Assembly: GCA_016285355.1 (NCBI GenBank)
Contig: JAEEQP010000058.1
Span: forward strand, 1-22,444
Length of the DNA stretch: 22,444 nt
Direction: 5' to 3'
DNA from: Bacteroidales bacterium
Lineage (GTDB): Bacteria > Bacteroidota > Bacteroidia > Bacteroidales > F082
Below, piece after piece: positions 13,231-21,495 of this stretch. Within the stretch, counting starts at the first letter, position 1. Every line of letters starts with the position of its first letter. Under the pieces are notes generated by a model. It worked only from the letters and a program-made list of their open reading frames with translations. It was not told the DNA's origin and did not search any database. The translations under genes were made by a program, and so were the position numbers.

Positions 13231-14646
13231 TTACAGCTTCTTTACCGGGAAAGTGAAATACGTGTCCGGAAAAGGCTCGTTCTTCAACGTGAAGTGCCAC
13301 CATTCGCTGTCCAAAGCCTTGAAGCCGTGGCGCAACATGGCCTCACGAAGGATCATACGGTTGTTGAACTGCTCTTGGGTGATGCTGCGGCCCGTCGGAT
13401 TGGCGTTGTTTTTGCCTGTGTATTTGCCCTTCTTGGGATTACCACAGAAGTCGGGGTGGCTCTCGGGACCGAACCAATCAAACGTACCGCCCATATCGAC
13501 TTCCTTCTCAGTAGCCATGTCAAATAGGGTCAGGTCGACGGTGGAACCACGGGTGTGACCACTCTTTTCCATGATATACTTTTGGTCGAACAGGACGCTC
13601 TTGTCCAAATCGGGATAGAAGTAATCTTTCATCATTGTGTCGTTTACATCGGCGGCCCAACGAACAAAGTGGTCGACGGCACACTGCGGACGGTAGGCAT
13701 CGTAGATTTTCAGACGATAACCTTGTTTTTTCAGGTCGTCGCTCACGGCGCGAAGACTGTCGGCAGCCCGACGAGTGAGCAAGGCGACAGGTTCCTGATA
13801 GCCATCCACGCGAGTGCCAACAAAGTTGTATGTGCTGTAGTAACGAATTTCTAATATGGCATCGGGAACGGCATCGGCCAGATTCACGAACTGGGAAGCA
13901 TCATCAGTGGATATCACCTCACTCGTCAGCCGTTTGAACTCGTCTTGAGCCTTCTTAAGATCAGCGAGAAAAGCAGGATTAGTGTGCAAGCGGGTCAAGC
14001 CGATGGCGGCACAGAGGCGGCTGGCGTCCACATCGCTCTGCCAGTGCGCGCCTGCAATAACACGGCTTTCGCCATACATAAAGCCACGTGACATGATGGT
14101 GTCAGCGTTGGCTGGATTGACTTCGGAAAGCAGCAAAGCAGCGGCATAACCACGCTGGCTGTGGCCCGAAGGATAGGAGCCTTCGCCCGACAGTTCCGCC
14201 TCTTCATACATCGTAAGCATGTGCTCGTGGAAACGCTCAAACGGACGCTTGCGATGGTAGAAAGCCTTTGGCTTGACACGTGTCTGGTCGACGGTGGAAA
14301 GGCTGTTAATCATGAATTTGTAAATCTCGGGAGTGCCCTCTTTGGAGATTTCGAAGCCAAAAGGCACGCTAAAAATGGCGAAAAGCGAGTCGTAGTTCCA
14401 TACGGCATCACGAAACACGAGAGCGGCGCGAACCGAATCGCAACGTTGCGTCTTGCCCCACATGTAACGCATAATGTCGTTGGCGAAGTCTGTCCCGATG
14501 GTGTCGGGCGGTGGCGGCAGGCACTTGATGAGGTCAGGCATCTCTTCTGAGCTGAAATACAGCGTGACGCCGTCGTTTTGTGCTTTAGTTTGCAGGCTGC
14601 CGCAAAACAAGAAAGCGGCAAGTAATCCTATGAATAGCTTTTTCAT
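13231..14646 (-). CDS. fusion of PAP2 class A acid phosphatase and VanX-type D-Ala-D-Ala dipeptidase
   Basis: 471 residues from ATG 14646; a longer frame back to 14724 adds only a non-signal prefix. Signal peptide about 1-23 (ends QTKAQ). Residues ~30-235 are a PAP2/class A acid phosphatase with the three phosphatase motifs: K-(x6)-RPF in KAFYHRKRPF, SYPSGHSQRGY, and SRVIAGAHWQSDVDASR. Residues ~240-471 are an M15D (VanX/DdpX-like) zinc dipeptidase with IYDAYRP, the metal ligands in SGHTRGSTVDLTLFD (His and Asp), and catalytic Glu and ligand His in EWWHF. Both halves look catalytically complete and would act in the periplasm. VanX relatives cleave D-Ala-D-Ala; the pairing suggests salvage of cell-wall precursors. 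No van regulatory genes are present, so a resistance role is not indicated. Confidence 0.88.
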   Translation of the reverse strand: MKKLFIGLLAAFLFCGSLQTKAQNDGVTLYFSSEEMPDLIKCLPPPPDTIGTDFANDIMRYMWGKTQRCDSVRAALVFRDAVWNYDSLFAIFSVPFGFEISKEGTPEIYKFMINSLSTVDQTRVKPKAFYHRKRPFERFHEHMLTMYEEAELSGEGSYPSGHSQRGYAAALLLSEVNPANADTIMSRGFMYGESRVIAGAHWQSDVDASRLCAAIGLTRLHTNPAFLADLKKAQDEFKRLTSEVISTDDASQFVNLADAVPDAILEIRYYSTYNFVGTRVDGYQEPVALLTRRAADSLRAVSDDLKKQGYRLKIYDAYRPQCAVDHFVRWAADVNDTMMKDYFYPDLDKSVLFDQKYIMEKSGHTRGSTVDLTLFDMATEKEVDMGGTFDWFGPESHPDFCGNPKKGKYTGKNNANPTGRSITQEQFNNRMILREAMLRHGFKALDSEWWHFTLKNEPFPDTYFTFPVKKL

Positions 14647-14753
14647 ATTGTTGTGTGTTTGATTTTGGGTGCAATAATACGGAAATTTTTGGAGAAACTT
14701 TTTCTTACAATTACCTTTTTTCATATCCTAAACGAAGCAAGGAGTTTTTTCCC

Positions 14754-14761
14754 TATTTTTG
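14754..14761 (+). promoter_or_regulatory. -7 promoter box (TATTTTTG) of the restriction-modification operon
   Basis: An exact TAnnTTTG match 18 nt upstream of the hsdM1 start codon at 14780. All six following genes are spaced from -4 to +11 nt apart, so this may be the operon's main promoter. No clear -33 TTG is present. Confidence 0.6.
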
Positions 14762-14779
14762 CGGCATATCATATAAAGT

Positions 14780-16255
14780 ATGCTAACGCTATCACAATTA
14801 GAACAACACTTGTCAAAAGCCGCATGGATTCTCAAAGGTCCAGTGGATGCAGCTGATTTTAAGGTGTATATCTTCCCTTTGTTGTTTTTCAAAAGGATTT
14901 CAGATGTCTATGACGAGGAATATAACGAAGCCTTGTCAGAAAGCGATGGCGACCACGAATATGCTTCGGGTGCCGAGATGCATCGTTTTATCATTCCCAA
15001 AGGTTGTCATTGGAAAGATGTCAGAGCCGTCACCACCAATGTGGGAAGCGCTATCAAAGGGGCTTTCTCTCAAATCGAGCAGGCCAATCCTCAATATCTG
15101 GCCAATATCTTTGGTGATGCAGCATGGACCAACAAAGACAAACTTTCAGACGAATTGCTTTGTCGATTGATTGAGCATTATTCGCAGTACAACCTTTCCA
15201 ATTCAAATGTGGAGCCTGACGTTTTAGGACGCGCATACGAGTATCTTATCAAAATGTTTGCCGACCAGACCAACAAGAAAGCCGGAGAGTTCTATACACC
15301 TCGTTCCGTGGTACATTTGATGGGCTTGATTGTCAATCCGCAACCAAGTGAAACCATTTATGACCCTGCTTGCGGCACGGCTGGAATGCTGCTCGAATGT
15401 GTGGACCAAGTGAAGCAGAATGGCGGCGATTTCCGTACATTAAAGCTTTATGGGCAGGAAAAGAACCTGACCACTTCCACTATTGCCCGCATGAATATGT
15501 TTTTGCATGGCATTGAGGATTTCCATATTGAAAGAGGCGACACTTTGCGAGAGCCCAGGTTTTTCAAGTATGACCAACTGCAACAATTCAATATCGTCAT
15601 TGCGAATCCGCCTTTTTCATTAAGCAATTGGGGTGCAGATATTTGGGCTGATGACCTTTACGGACGCAACATCGCAGGCACGCCACCCAAAGGTAACGGC
15701 GATATGGCTTGGGTACAGCACATGATCAAATCCATGGATGAGAAAACAGGACGCGTAGCGGTTGTCTTGCCTCATGGGGCTTTATTCCGCAAAAACGCCG
15801 AAGCCAAAATCCGTTCCGTGCTGTTGGAGAAAGATTTGTTGGAAGCGGTCATTGGTTTGGGCGAAAACATCTTCTATGGAGCAACGCTCTCGGCATGCAT
15901 CTTGGTTTTCAGAGCACAAAAAGAGAAATCCAGAAAGGGAAAGTTCCTATTTATCGATGCCGCCGACCAAGTGAAGAAAGGTCGTGCGCAAAACACATTG
16001 GAACCAGAGCATATCGAGACCATTTACAAGTGGTACACCGATTTCAAGAATGTGAAGAATCATGTCAAAGTGGTCGGTCTTGATGAGATTAAAGCTAATG
16101 GCTACAATCTGAATATTCCGCTTTATGTGGAAAAGGAAATGACCGACAATCTGCCGACTTTGGAGGAAGCTAAGGCTCAATTGAAAGTGGCCGTGGAAGA
16201 AGCACACGAGGCGGAGGAACGTTTTATTCAACTGCTAAACGAGTTTGCGAAATGA
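14780..16255 (+). CDS. hsdM: type I DNA methyltransferase subunit HsdM, copy 1
   Basis: 491 residues. The N-terminal HsdM_N helical domain (YIFPLLFFKRISDVYDEEY) precedes an N6-adenine methyltransferase domain. SAM-binding motif I is DPACGTAGML (Asp195 onward) and the catalytic motif IV is NPPF (Asn276). The C terminus (LPTLEEAKAQLKVAVEEAHEAEERF) is a helical tail that contacts HsdS in the family. It methylates one adenine per strand of the HsdS-defined site and, with HsdR, licenses cleavage of unmodified DNA. It overlaps the second copy by 4 nt (ATGA). The sequence is clearly paralogous to, but well diverged from, copy 2. Confidence 0.93.
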   Translation: MLTLSQLEQHLSKAAWILKGPVDAADFKVYIFPLLFFKRISDVYDEEYNEALSESDGDHEYASGAEMHRFIIPKGCHWKDVRAVTTNVGSAIKGAFSQIEQANPQYLANIFGDAAWTNKDKLSDELLCRLIEHYSQYNLSNSNVEPDVLGRAYEYLIKMFADQTNKKAGEFYTPRSVVHLMGLIVNPQPSETIYDPACGTAGMLLECVDQVKQNGGDFRTLKLYGQEKNLTTSTIARMNMFLHGIEDFHIERGDTLREPRFFKYDQLQQFNIVIANPPFSLSNWGADIWADDLYGRNIAGTPPKGNGDMAWVQHMIKSMDEKTGRVAVVLPHGALFRKNAEAKIRSVLLEKDLLEAVIGLGENIFYGATLSACILVFRAQKEKSRKGKFLFIDAADQVKKGRAQNTLEPEHIETIYKWYTDFKNVKNHVKVVGLDEIKANGYNLNIPLYVEKEMTDNLPTLEEAKAQLKVAVEEAHEAEERFIQLLNEFAK

Positions 16256-17706
16256 CACAGAAAGAATTGGAATCCTATCTTTGGGGTGCGGCCACCTACC
16301 TGCGCGGTTTCATCGATGCCGGCGACTACAAGCAGTATATCTTCCCGTTGTTGTTTTACAAACGCATCTGCGATGTCTATGACGAAGAATACAAGGATGC
16401 ACTTGACGAAAGCGACGGCGATTTGGAATATGCAGCCTTTGACGAAAACCACCGTTTTAAAGTGCCAGCCGAAGCGCATTGGAATAAAGTAAGGCAGGTT
16501 ACTGTAAATGTGGGGCAAGCCATCAGCAAGGCCTTGAATGCCATTCAGAAAGTGAATGCGCAACAATTGCAAGGCATCTTCGGCGATGCCGACTGGACCA
16601 ACAAGGAACGCCTTTCGGATGCGATGCTGTGCCAACTCATTGAGCATTTCTCCACCAAAAACCTCAACATCAAAAACGTCCCCAATGATGAGTTAGGTAA
16701 TGCTTACGAGTTTCTAATCAAGAAGTTTGCTGACGACAGCGGTCACACGGCAGCCGAGTTCTATACCAATCGTACCGTGGTGCGTCTGATGACGCTCATT
16801 GCCGACCCGCACGAGGGTGACAGCGTGTACGACCCCACCTGCGGTAGCGGTGGATTGCTGCTCAACTGCGCCATGATGCTCAAAGACCAAGGCAAGGAAT
16901 ACCGCACGTTGCGCCTTTACGGACAGGAAATCAACCTGATCACTTCAGGTATTGCCCGAATGAATATGTTGCTGCATGGCTTCGAAGAGTTCAACATCGT
17001 GCGAGGCAACACGTTGAGCAATCCGATCTTTATGGAATATGACGAATTGCAGAAGTTCGACATTGTGTTGGCTAATCCGCCTTATTCCATCAAAAGTTGG
17101 GACCAAGCTGCCTTCACTGATGATCCTTACGGGCGCAACATCTGGGGCACACCGCCACAAGGCTGCGCCGATTACGCCTTCCAGCAGCACATCATGAAGA
17201 GTCTTAAGCCCGACACAGGTCGTTGCGTGGTGCTCTGGCCACACGGCATCCTTTTCCGTGATGCGGAACGCGACATGCGGCGCAAGATGATTGAAAGTGA
17301 TTGCGTGGATTGTGTCATTGGCTTGGGGCCGAATCTGTTCTACAACTCCCCCATGGAGGCCTGCCTGCTAATCTGCCGCACACGGAAACCTGAACAGCGG
17401 CAAGGCAAAATCCTCTTCATCAATGCGGTGGATGAGGTGAAACGTGACAAGACCATCAGCATGCTTGAAGAAAGGCATATTGACAAAATTTTCAAGGCGT
17501 ACAAAGCATACAAGGACATCCCCGGCTTTGCCAAAGTGGTGAACAACGAGCAAATTTTGGAGAACGGTGCCACGCTCAACATATCGCAATATGTATCTCG
17601 ATTGGAAGTGAAAGATGAAACTCCGAAACAGACTTTGAAAGAATTGCTGAATGTGTGGGAAAGAAACAGGGAAAAATTATACACTGAAATCAAGAATCTT
17701 ATCTGA
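16252..17706 (+). CDS. hsdM: type I DNA methyltransferase subunit HsdM, copy 2
   Basis: 484 residues, same architecture as copy 1: HsdM_N (YIFPLLFYKRICDVYDEEY), motif I DPTCGSGGLL (Asp194 onward), catalytic NPPY (Asn275), then WPHGILFRDAERDMRRKM and the family C-terminal tail. Both catalytic motifs are intact, so it is not an obvious inactive relic. Type I systems normally carry a single hsdM and use two identical M subunits per HsdS. Two adjacent, diverged, complete copies raise the possibility of a mixed M1-M2-S methyltransferase, with each M serving one half-site. Divergence is spread along the length rather than confined to one end. The next gene starts 11 nt downstream. Confidence 0.92.
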   Translation: MTQKELESYLWGAATYLRGFIDAGDYKQYIFPLLFYKRICDVYDEEYKDALDESDGDLEYAAFDENHRFKVPAEAHWNKVRQVTVNVGQAISKALNAIQKVNAQQLQGIFGDADWTNKERLSDAMLCQLIEHFSTKNLNIKNVPNDELGNAYEFLIKKFADDSGHTAAEFYTNRTVVRLMTLIADPHEGDSVYDPTCGSGGLLLNCAMMLKDQGKEYRTLRLYGQEINLITSGIARMNMLLHGFEEFNIVRGNTLSNPIFMEYDELQKFDIVLANPPYSIKSWDQAAFTDDPYGRNIWGTPPQGCADYAFQQHIMKSLKPDTGRCVVLWPHGILFRDAERDMRRKMIESDCVDCVIGLGPNLFYNSPMEACLLICRTRKPEQRQGKILFINAVDEVKRDKTISMLEERHIDKIFKAYKAYKDIPGFAKVVNNEQILENGATLNISQYVSRLEVKDETPKQTLKELLNVWERNREKLYTEIKNLI

Positions 17707-17717
17707 TAGAAAACTAC

Positions 17718-18740
17718 ATGGACAATATAATAGAAAACACTGGCGACATCATCATCTACCAGACCGAAGACGGTTTGACAAAGATCAATGTGAAATTGGA
17801 CAACGATACCGTTTGGCTGAACCAGCAACAAATGTCTGAACTATTTCAGAGTTCTAGGACCAATATTGTTGAACATATTAAACACATATATGAAGAGGGG
17901 GAGCTTGCCGTAGAATCAACTTGTCGGAATTTCCGACAGGTTCGCCTAGAGGGCAATAGAGAGGTTAGTAGGGAAATTCCTTTTTATAACCTTGATATGA
18001 TCATTTCGCTTGGCTATCGTATAAAATCGGCTATTGCCACGCGTTTCCGCATTTGGGCCACGCAGCGTCTGAAGGAATACATGGTTAAAGGCTTTACCAT
18101 GGACGATGAGCGGCTGAAAGGCAACGGCGGCGGCAATTACTGGAAAGAGTTGCTCGACCGCATCCGCGACATCCGTTCGTCAGAAAAGGTGCTGTATCGT
18201 CAGGTGCTTGACCTCTATGCCACCAGTGTGGACTACAACCCCAAAAGCGATGAATCCGTTCTGTTTTTCAAGATGGTGCAGAACAAGCTGCACTATGCCG
18301 CCCACGGTCATACCGCCGCCGAAGTTATCTATGAGCGTGCCAATGCCGACAAGCCTTTTATGGGACTGACCACATTTTCGGGAGAACTGCCTGCTTTGAA
18401 AGACATAGGCATTGCCAAAAACTATTTGAATGAAAATGAATTGAAGATTTTGAACAACCTCGTTTCGGGTTATTTCGACTTGGCTGAAATCAATGCGCTT
18501 GAGCATAAGCCCATGTACATGAACGATTATATCCACCAATTGGATTCGGTACTCACATCTGGCAACAGACCGTTGCTTGAAGGCCCCGGCTCTGTAAGCC
18601 ATGCACAAGCCTTGGAGAAAGCCACCGCCGAATACCGCAAATACCAGAGCAACACCCTCTCGCCCGTTGAGGAAGCCTATTTGGAGACCGTGAAAACCAC
18701 AGCCAAATTGGTGAAGAAAAACGCAAAAGGAAAGAAATGA
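17718..18740 (+). CDS. rhuM: RhuM-family protein inside the type I operon
   Basis: 340 residues. The RhuM family pattern is clear: VWLNQQQMSELFQSSRTNIVEHI at the start, then STCRNFRQVRLEGNREVSREI, FYNLDMIISLGYRIKSAIATRFRIWATQRLKEYMVKGF, and the C-terminal half with SEKVLYRQVLDLYATSVDYNPKSD, HGHTAAEVIYERANA, FSGELPALKDIGIAKNYLNENEL and LEHKPMYMNDYI. RhuM, first named on a Salmonella pathogenicity island, is often found between hsdM and hsdS; its biochemical role is unknown, and it carries an N-terminal helix-turn-helix-like region. It starts 11 nt after hsdM2 and overlaps hsdS by 4 nt. The stretch around 17850-17990 is A+T-richer than its flanks and holds a palindrome. Confidence 0.9.
   Translation: MDNIIENTGDIIIYQTEDGLTKINVKLDNDTVWLNQQQMSELFQSSRTNIVEHIKHIYEEGELAVESTCRNFRQVRLEGNREVSREIPFYNLDMIISLGYRIKSAIATRFRIWATQRLKEYMVKGFTMDDERLKGNGGGNYWKELLDRIRDIRSSEKVLYRQVLDLYATSVDYNPKSDESVLFFKMVQNKLHYAAHGHTAAEVIYERANADKPFMGLTTFSGELPALKDIGIAKNYLNENELKILNNLVSGYFDLAEINALEHKPMYMNDYIHQLDSVLTSGNRPLLEGPGSVSHAQALEKATAEYRKYQSNTLSPVEEAYLETVKTTAKLVKKNAKGKK
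17918..17942. repeat. 11-bp inverted repeat inside rhuM
   Basis: aacttgtcgga (17918-17928) and tccgacaggtt (17932-17942) pair with one wobble, around the 3-nt spacer att. It lies within the coding sequence for the CRNFRQ motif, so it may be a codon-driven coincidence or an mRNA hairpin. Confidence 0.35.
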
Positions 18741-19876
18741 TGAACGAACTAAACATAGATAAAACCCACTGGAAGAAATACAGGTTTGACGAGGTCTGCC
18801 GGCAGGTGAACGAGGCAACCAAGGACCCTGCTGCGGAAGGCTTGGACCATGTGATTGGGCTTGAACATATTGAGCCTAACAACCTGCATATCACCCATTG
18901 GGACACTTTGGAGAAAGAAACCACCTTTACGCGCAAGTTCAAGAAAGGACAAGTGCTGTTTGGACGGCGGCGTGCCTACCAACGCAAAGTAGCGTATGCC
19001 GAGTTTGATGGCATTTGTTCCGGCGACATTCTTGTGTTTGAGGCTATTGAAAAGGTGATGTTGCCCGAATTGTTGCCATTCCTGATACAAAGCGAAGGTT
19101 TCTTCCAGAAAGCGTTGGCCACCTCTGCGGGTTCTTTGTCTCCGCGCACCAAGTTCAAAGAACTGGCCGATTACGAATTCCTCCTCCCGCCCAAGGCCGA
19201 GCAGAAGCGCCTTGCCGAGCTGCTCTGGGCCGCCGACGAGGTGGTGGAGAAGGAGAAGAGGGAGAGGGAGAGGATGGAAGAGCTGTATAACAATCGTATA
19301 GAATCGATGTTTACAGGAGAAAAAGTTGCATTTGGCGAGTGTGCCAATATAAACGAAAGCACTTTAAGTGCCAAAACTCCTAGCGACTACAGATTTCTTT
19401 ATATCGACATTGCAAGCATAGTCTCCCCTAAACATTTAGGGCCTTTAACTGAATACTTGTTTGCAGAAGCTCCATCAAGGGCTCGTAGGATTGTGAAAAA
19501 CAATGATATTGTGTTGTCATTGGTACGCCCCTATTTAAAGGCTTTCGTCCAAATCAAAAACCGTCATGAAGAACTAATTGCTTCTACTGGAACAGCTGTT
19601 GTTTCCGCAAAACCTGACAACAATACAGACTTCCTTTTCCACATGTTGTTTTCAAAAGCGTTTATGACTTTTTGTGAAAACAGAATGAATGGAACTAATT
19701 ACCCGGCAATTACCCCCGCCGATTTAAGTGATTTTCAAATACCATCATATAGTTTTGACAAACAAAAAAGCAAAGCAAACGAACTGAATTCAATTGACAA
19801 TACAATAGAGCAACTTGAAACTCAAATTGCTATTTCACAACAGATAAAGCAGGAATTAATCAATAAAGTGTTTTGA
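18737..19876 (+). CDS. hsdS: type I specificity subunit HsdS (two target recognition domains)
   Basis: 379 residues (start ATG 18737, overlapping rhuM; ATG 18740 is equally possible). Recognition domain 1 spans about residues 5-150 and its proximal conserved helix follows (LLPPKAEQKRLAELLWAADEVVEKEKRER). Recognition domain 2 spans about 190-345 and its distal helix ends in QQIKQELINKVF. Domain 1 includes GQVLFGRRRAYQRKVAYA and AGSLSPRTKFKELADYEF, typical of HsdS. The helix between the domains contains an in-frame hexanucleotide repeat. DNA composition changes sharply near 19290: the first half is GC-rich like hsdM, the second A+T-rich like the next gene. That suggests domain 2 was swapped in by recombination. 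The target sequence cannot be read from the protein. Confidence 0.92.
   Translation: MMNELNIDKTHWKKYRFDEVCRQVNEATKDPAAEGLDHVIGLEHIEPNNLHITHWDTLEKETTFTRKFKKGQVLFGRRRAYQRKVAYAEFDGICSGDILVFEAIEKVMLPELLPFLIQSEGFFQKALATSAGSLSPRTKFKELADYEFLLPPKAEQKRLAELLWAADEVVEKEKRERERMEELYNNRIESMFTGEKVAFGECANINESTLSAKTPSDYRFLYIDIASIVSPKHLGPLTEYLFAEAPSRARRIVKNNDIVLSLVRPYLKAFVQIKNRHEELIASTGTAVVSAKPDNNTDFLFHMLFSKAFMTFCENRMNGTNYPAITPADLSDFQIPSYSFDKQKSKANELNSIDNTIEQLETQIAISQQIKQELINKVF
19247..19273 (+). repeat. in-frame hexanucleotide repeat in the HsdS inter-domain helix
   Basis: GAGAAG is repeated twice, followed by AGGGAG twice and AGG; all are codon-aligned and encode Glu-Lys-Glu-Lys-Arg-Glu-Arg-Glu-Arg. Slippage would add or remove two residues at a time without breaking the frame. 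Confidence 0.6.
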
Positions 19877-19878
19877 GT

Positions 19879-21489
19879 ATGAGAATCAAAAAGATAACAT
19901 TAAACAAATACAAACGATTTCATTCACTAACAATTGATTTAGGTGAGAATCCAAGCCGAATAATAGCATTAGTAGGACCTAATGGTTGCGGAAAGAGCAG
20001 TGTGTTTGATGGGATGCTTTTTCACAATAATGCATATTGTCAGTTAGGAAATAAAGGAAGTAAAGATTATCATTATCATTCAATTGAACAAGCGCCTGCC
20101 TATAGTTATCAATCCGTTATTATTGAATTCACAACTGGCAATTATTTTCAAGTCAGAAATGCCAAACACGCAGAAGGCAAAGAAAACACTATCTTTTCGT
20201 TTAGGAGTCCATATCGATATAACAACAATCTAAAAGTCACTCAAACAAGAGCTGTTGGTGAAATTAGACTTAATAATTATGGAGCATCCTTATCCTCAGA
20301 TCTTGATGATAAAATGGAGGAAAACTATAGACGACTAAACATCAAATACACAAAATATTTAAACGAACAAGATTGTAAACCAAGCGAAGCCAAAAGACAC
20401 ATTATTGGAGAATTGAATTCATCCATTAAATCATGTTTGGATTTAGAAATAACCAGTTTGGGAAACATAGAAGATAGTAAGGGAACCTTATTTTTTAGCA
20501 AATCAGATTATAGTGGTACACAATTCGAATTTAATGTACTTTCATCGGGTGAAAAAGAAGTTGTGGATATTCTTTTGGACTTATATTTAAGAAAAGACGA
20601 ATACAATGACACTATCTTTTTAATTGATGAACCTGAACTACATATCAATACTTCTATTCAACGAAAACTACTTGTCGAAATCAATAAACTGATTGGCGAA
20701 AACTGTCAATTATGGGTGGCTACCCATAGCATAGGCTTCTTGAGAGCTCTTCAAGAAGAACTGAAAGATGATTGTCAAATTATTGAATTCAAAGCAGATA
20801 CACCATGGGCAACAACGCCCCAAACATTATTTCCAATTCAAAAAAACAGGAACCAATGGAGCCGTATTTTTGCTACTGCTTTAGATGATTTGACTGGTTT
20901 AATTGCTCCCAAAAGAATTGTTTACTGCGAAGGGAAAGATAGACCTTCGAAAACCGGACAAGAAAAAGGGATGGATGCACAAGTCTATAATAATATCTTT
21001 GGCGAAAAATATCCTGACACTTTATTTGTTTCCAGCGGTGGTAACACAGAATTAGACCAACGTAGCGATATTGCAATAGCAATATTAACCAAAGTTTTTC
21101 CAGATGTTGAAATATGGGTATGTAAAGATAGAGACATGTCTTCTGGTGCATTAAACAATGAAAAAGACAGACAACTGTATTTAGGAAACAATCCAACTAA
21201 TCATAGAATAATTAAAAGATGGGAACTGGAAAACTATTTGTACGACAAAGAAGTTTTGAAAAAATATTGTGAAGATAAAGAATTGTCGTTCTCTGAAACA
21301 GATTACGACGCCTTTGTTACAGATATTGATAATCAACACGTGAAAGATGAGACGGGTCGAATAAAAAACTATTGTAATCTAAAAGTATCTGTAAATCCAG
21401 AAACTTTTAAAATAGAATTGTCTAAACATATTACTCCAGATATGAACGTGTACAAAGAATTGGAAGAATGTATTTTTGAACGAAAATAG
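19879..21489 (+). CDS. OLD-like ABC-type ATPase with C-terminal TOPRIM/DUF4435-like domain
   Basis: 536 residues from ATG 19879, 2 nt after the hsdS stop; a TTG at 19873 overlapping that stop is the other start. An SMC/ABC-type ATPase comes first: Walker A GPNGCGKSS (residues 33-41), signature LSSGEKE (about 221), Walker B IFLIDEPELH (Asp250, Glu251) and a THSIGFL H-loop. Then comes a TOPRIM-like segment with IVYCEGKD (Glu351) and KDRDM (Asp417, Asp419), and a conserved SSGGNTEL between them, as in DUF4435/OLD-family proteins. In known systems such proteins are ATP-regulated nucleases acting in phage defence. It is A+T-rich, unlike the flanking hsdM and hsdR genes, so probably acquired. Substrate and activity here are unknown; the catalytic acids look intact. 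Confidence 0.85.
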   Translation: MRIKKITLNKYKRFHSLTIDLGENPSRIIALVGPNGCGKSSVFDGMLFHNNAYCQLGNKGSKDYHYHSIEQAPAYSYQSVIIEFTTGNYFQVRNAKHAEGKENTIFSFRSPYRYNNNLKVTQTRAVGEIRLNNYGASLSSDLDDKMEENYRRLNIKYTKYLNEQDCKPSEAKRHIIGELNSSIKSCLDLEITSLGNIEDSKGTLFFSKSDYSGTQFEFNVLSSGEKEVVDILLDLYLRKDEYNDTIFLIDEPELHINTSIQRKLLVEINKLIGENCQLWVATHSIGFLRALQEELKDDCQIIEFKADTPWATTPQTLFPIQKNRNQWSRIFATALDDLTGLIAPKRIVYCEGKDRPSKTGQEKGMDAQVYNNIFGEKYPDTLFVSSGGNTELDQRSDIAIAILTKVFPDVEIWVCKDRDMSSGALNNEKDRQLYLGNNPTNHRIIKRWELENYLYDKEVLKKYCEDKELSFSETDYDAFVTDIDNQHVKDETGRIKNYCNLKVSVNPETFKIELSKHITPDMNVYKELEECIFERK

Positions 21490-21495
21490 AATGCC

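Noticed and set aside
13231..14646. Vancomycin resistance determinant
   Set aside because: The VanX-type domain is fused to a phosphatase and no vanH, vanA or vanR/S-like genes are present; housekeeping dipeptidases of this type are common.
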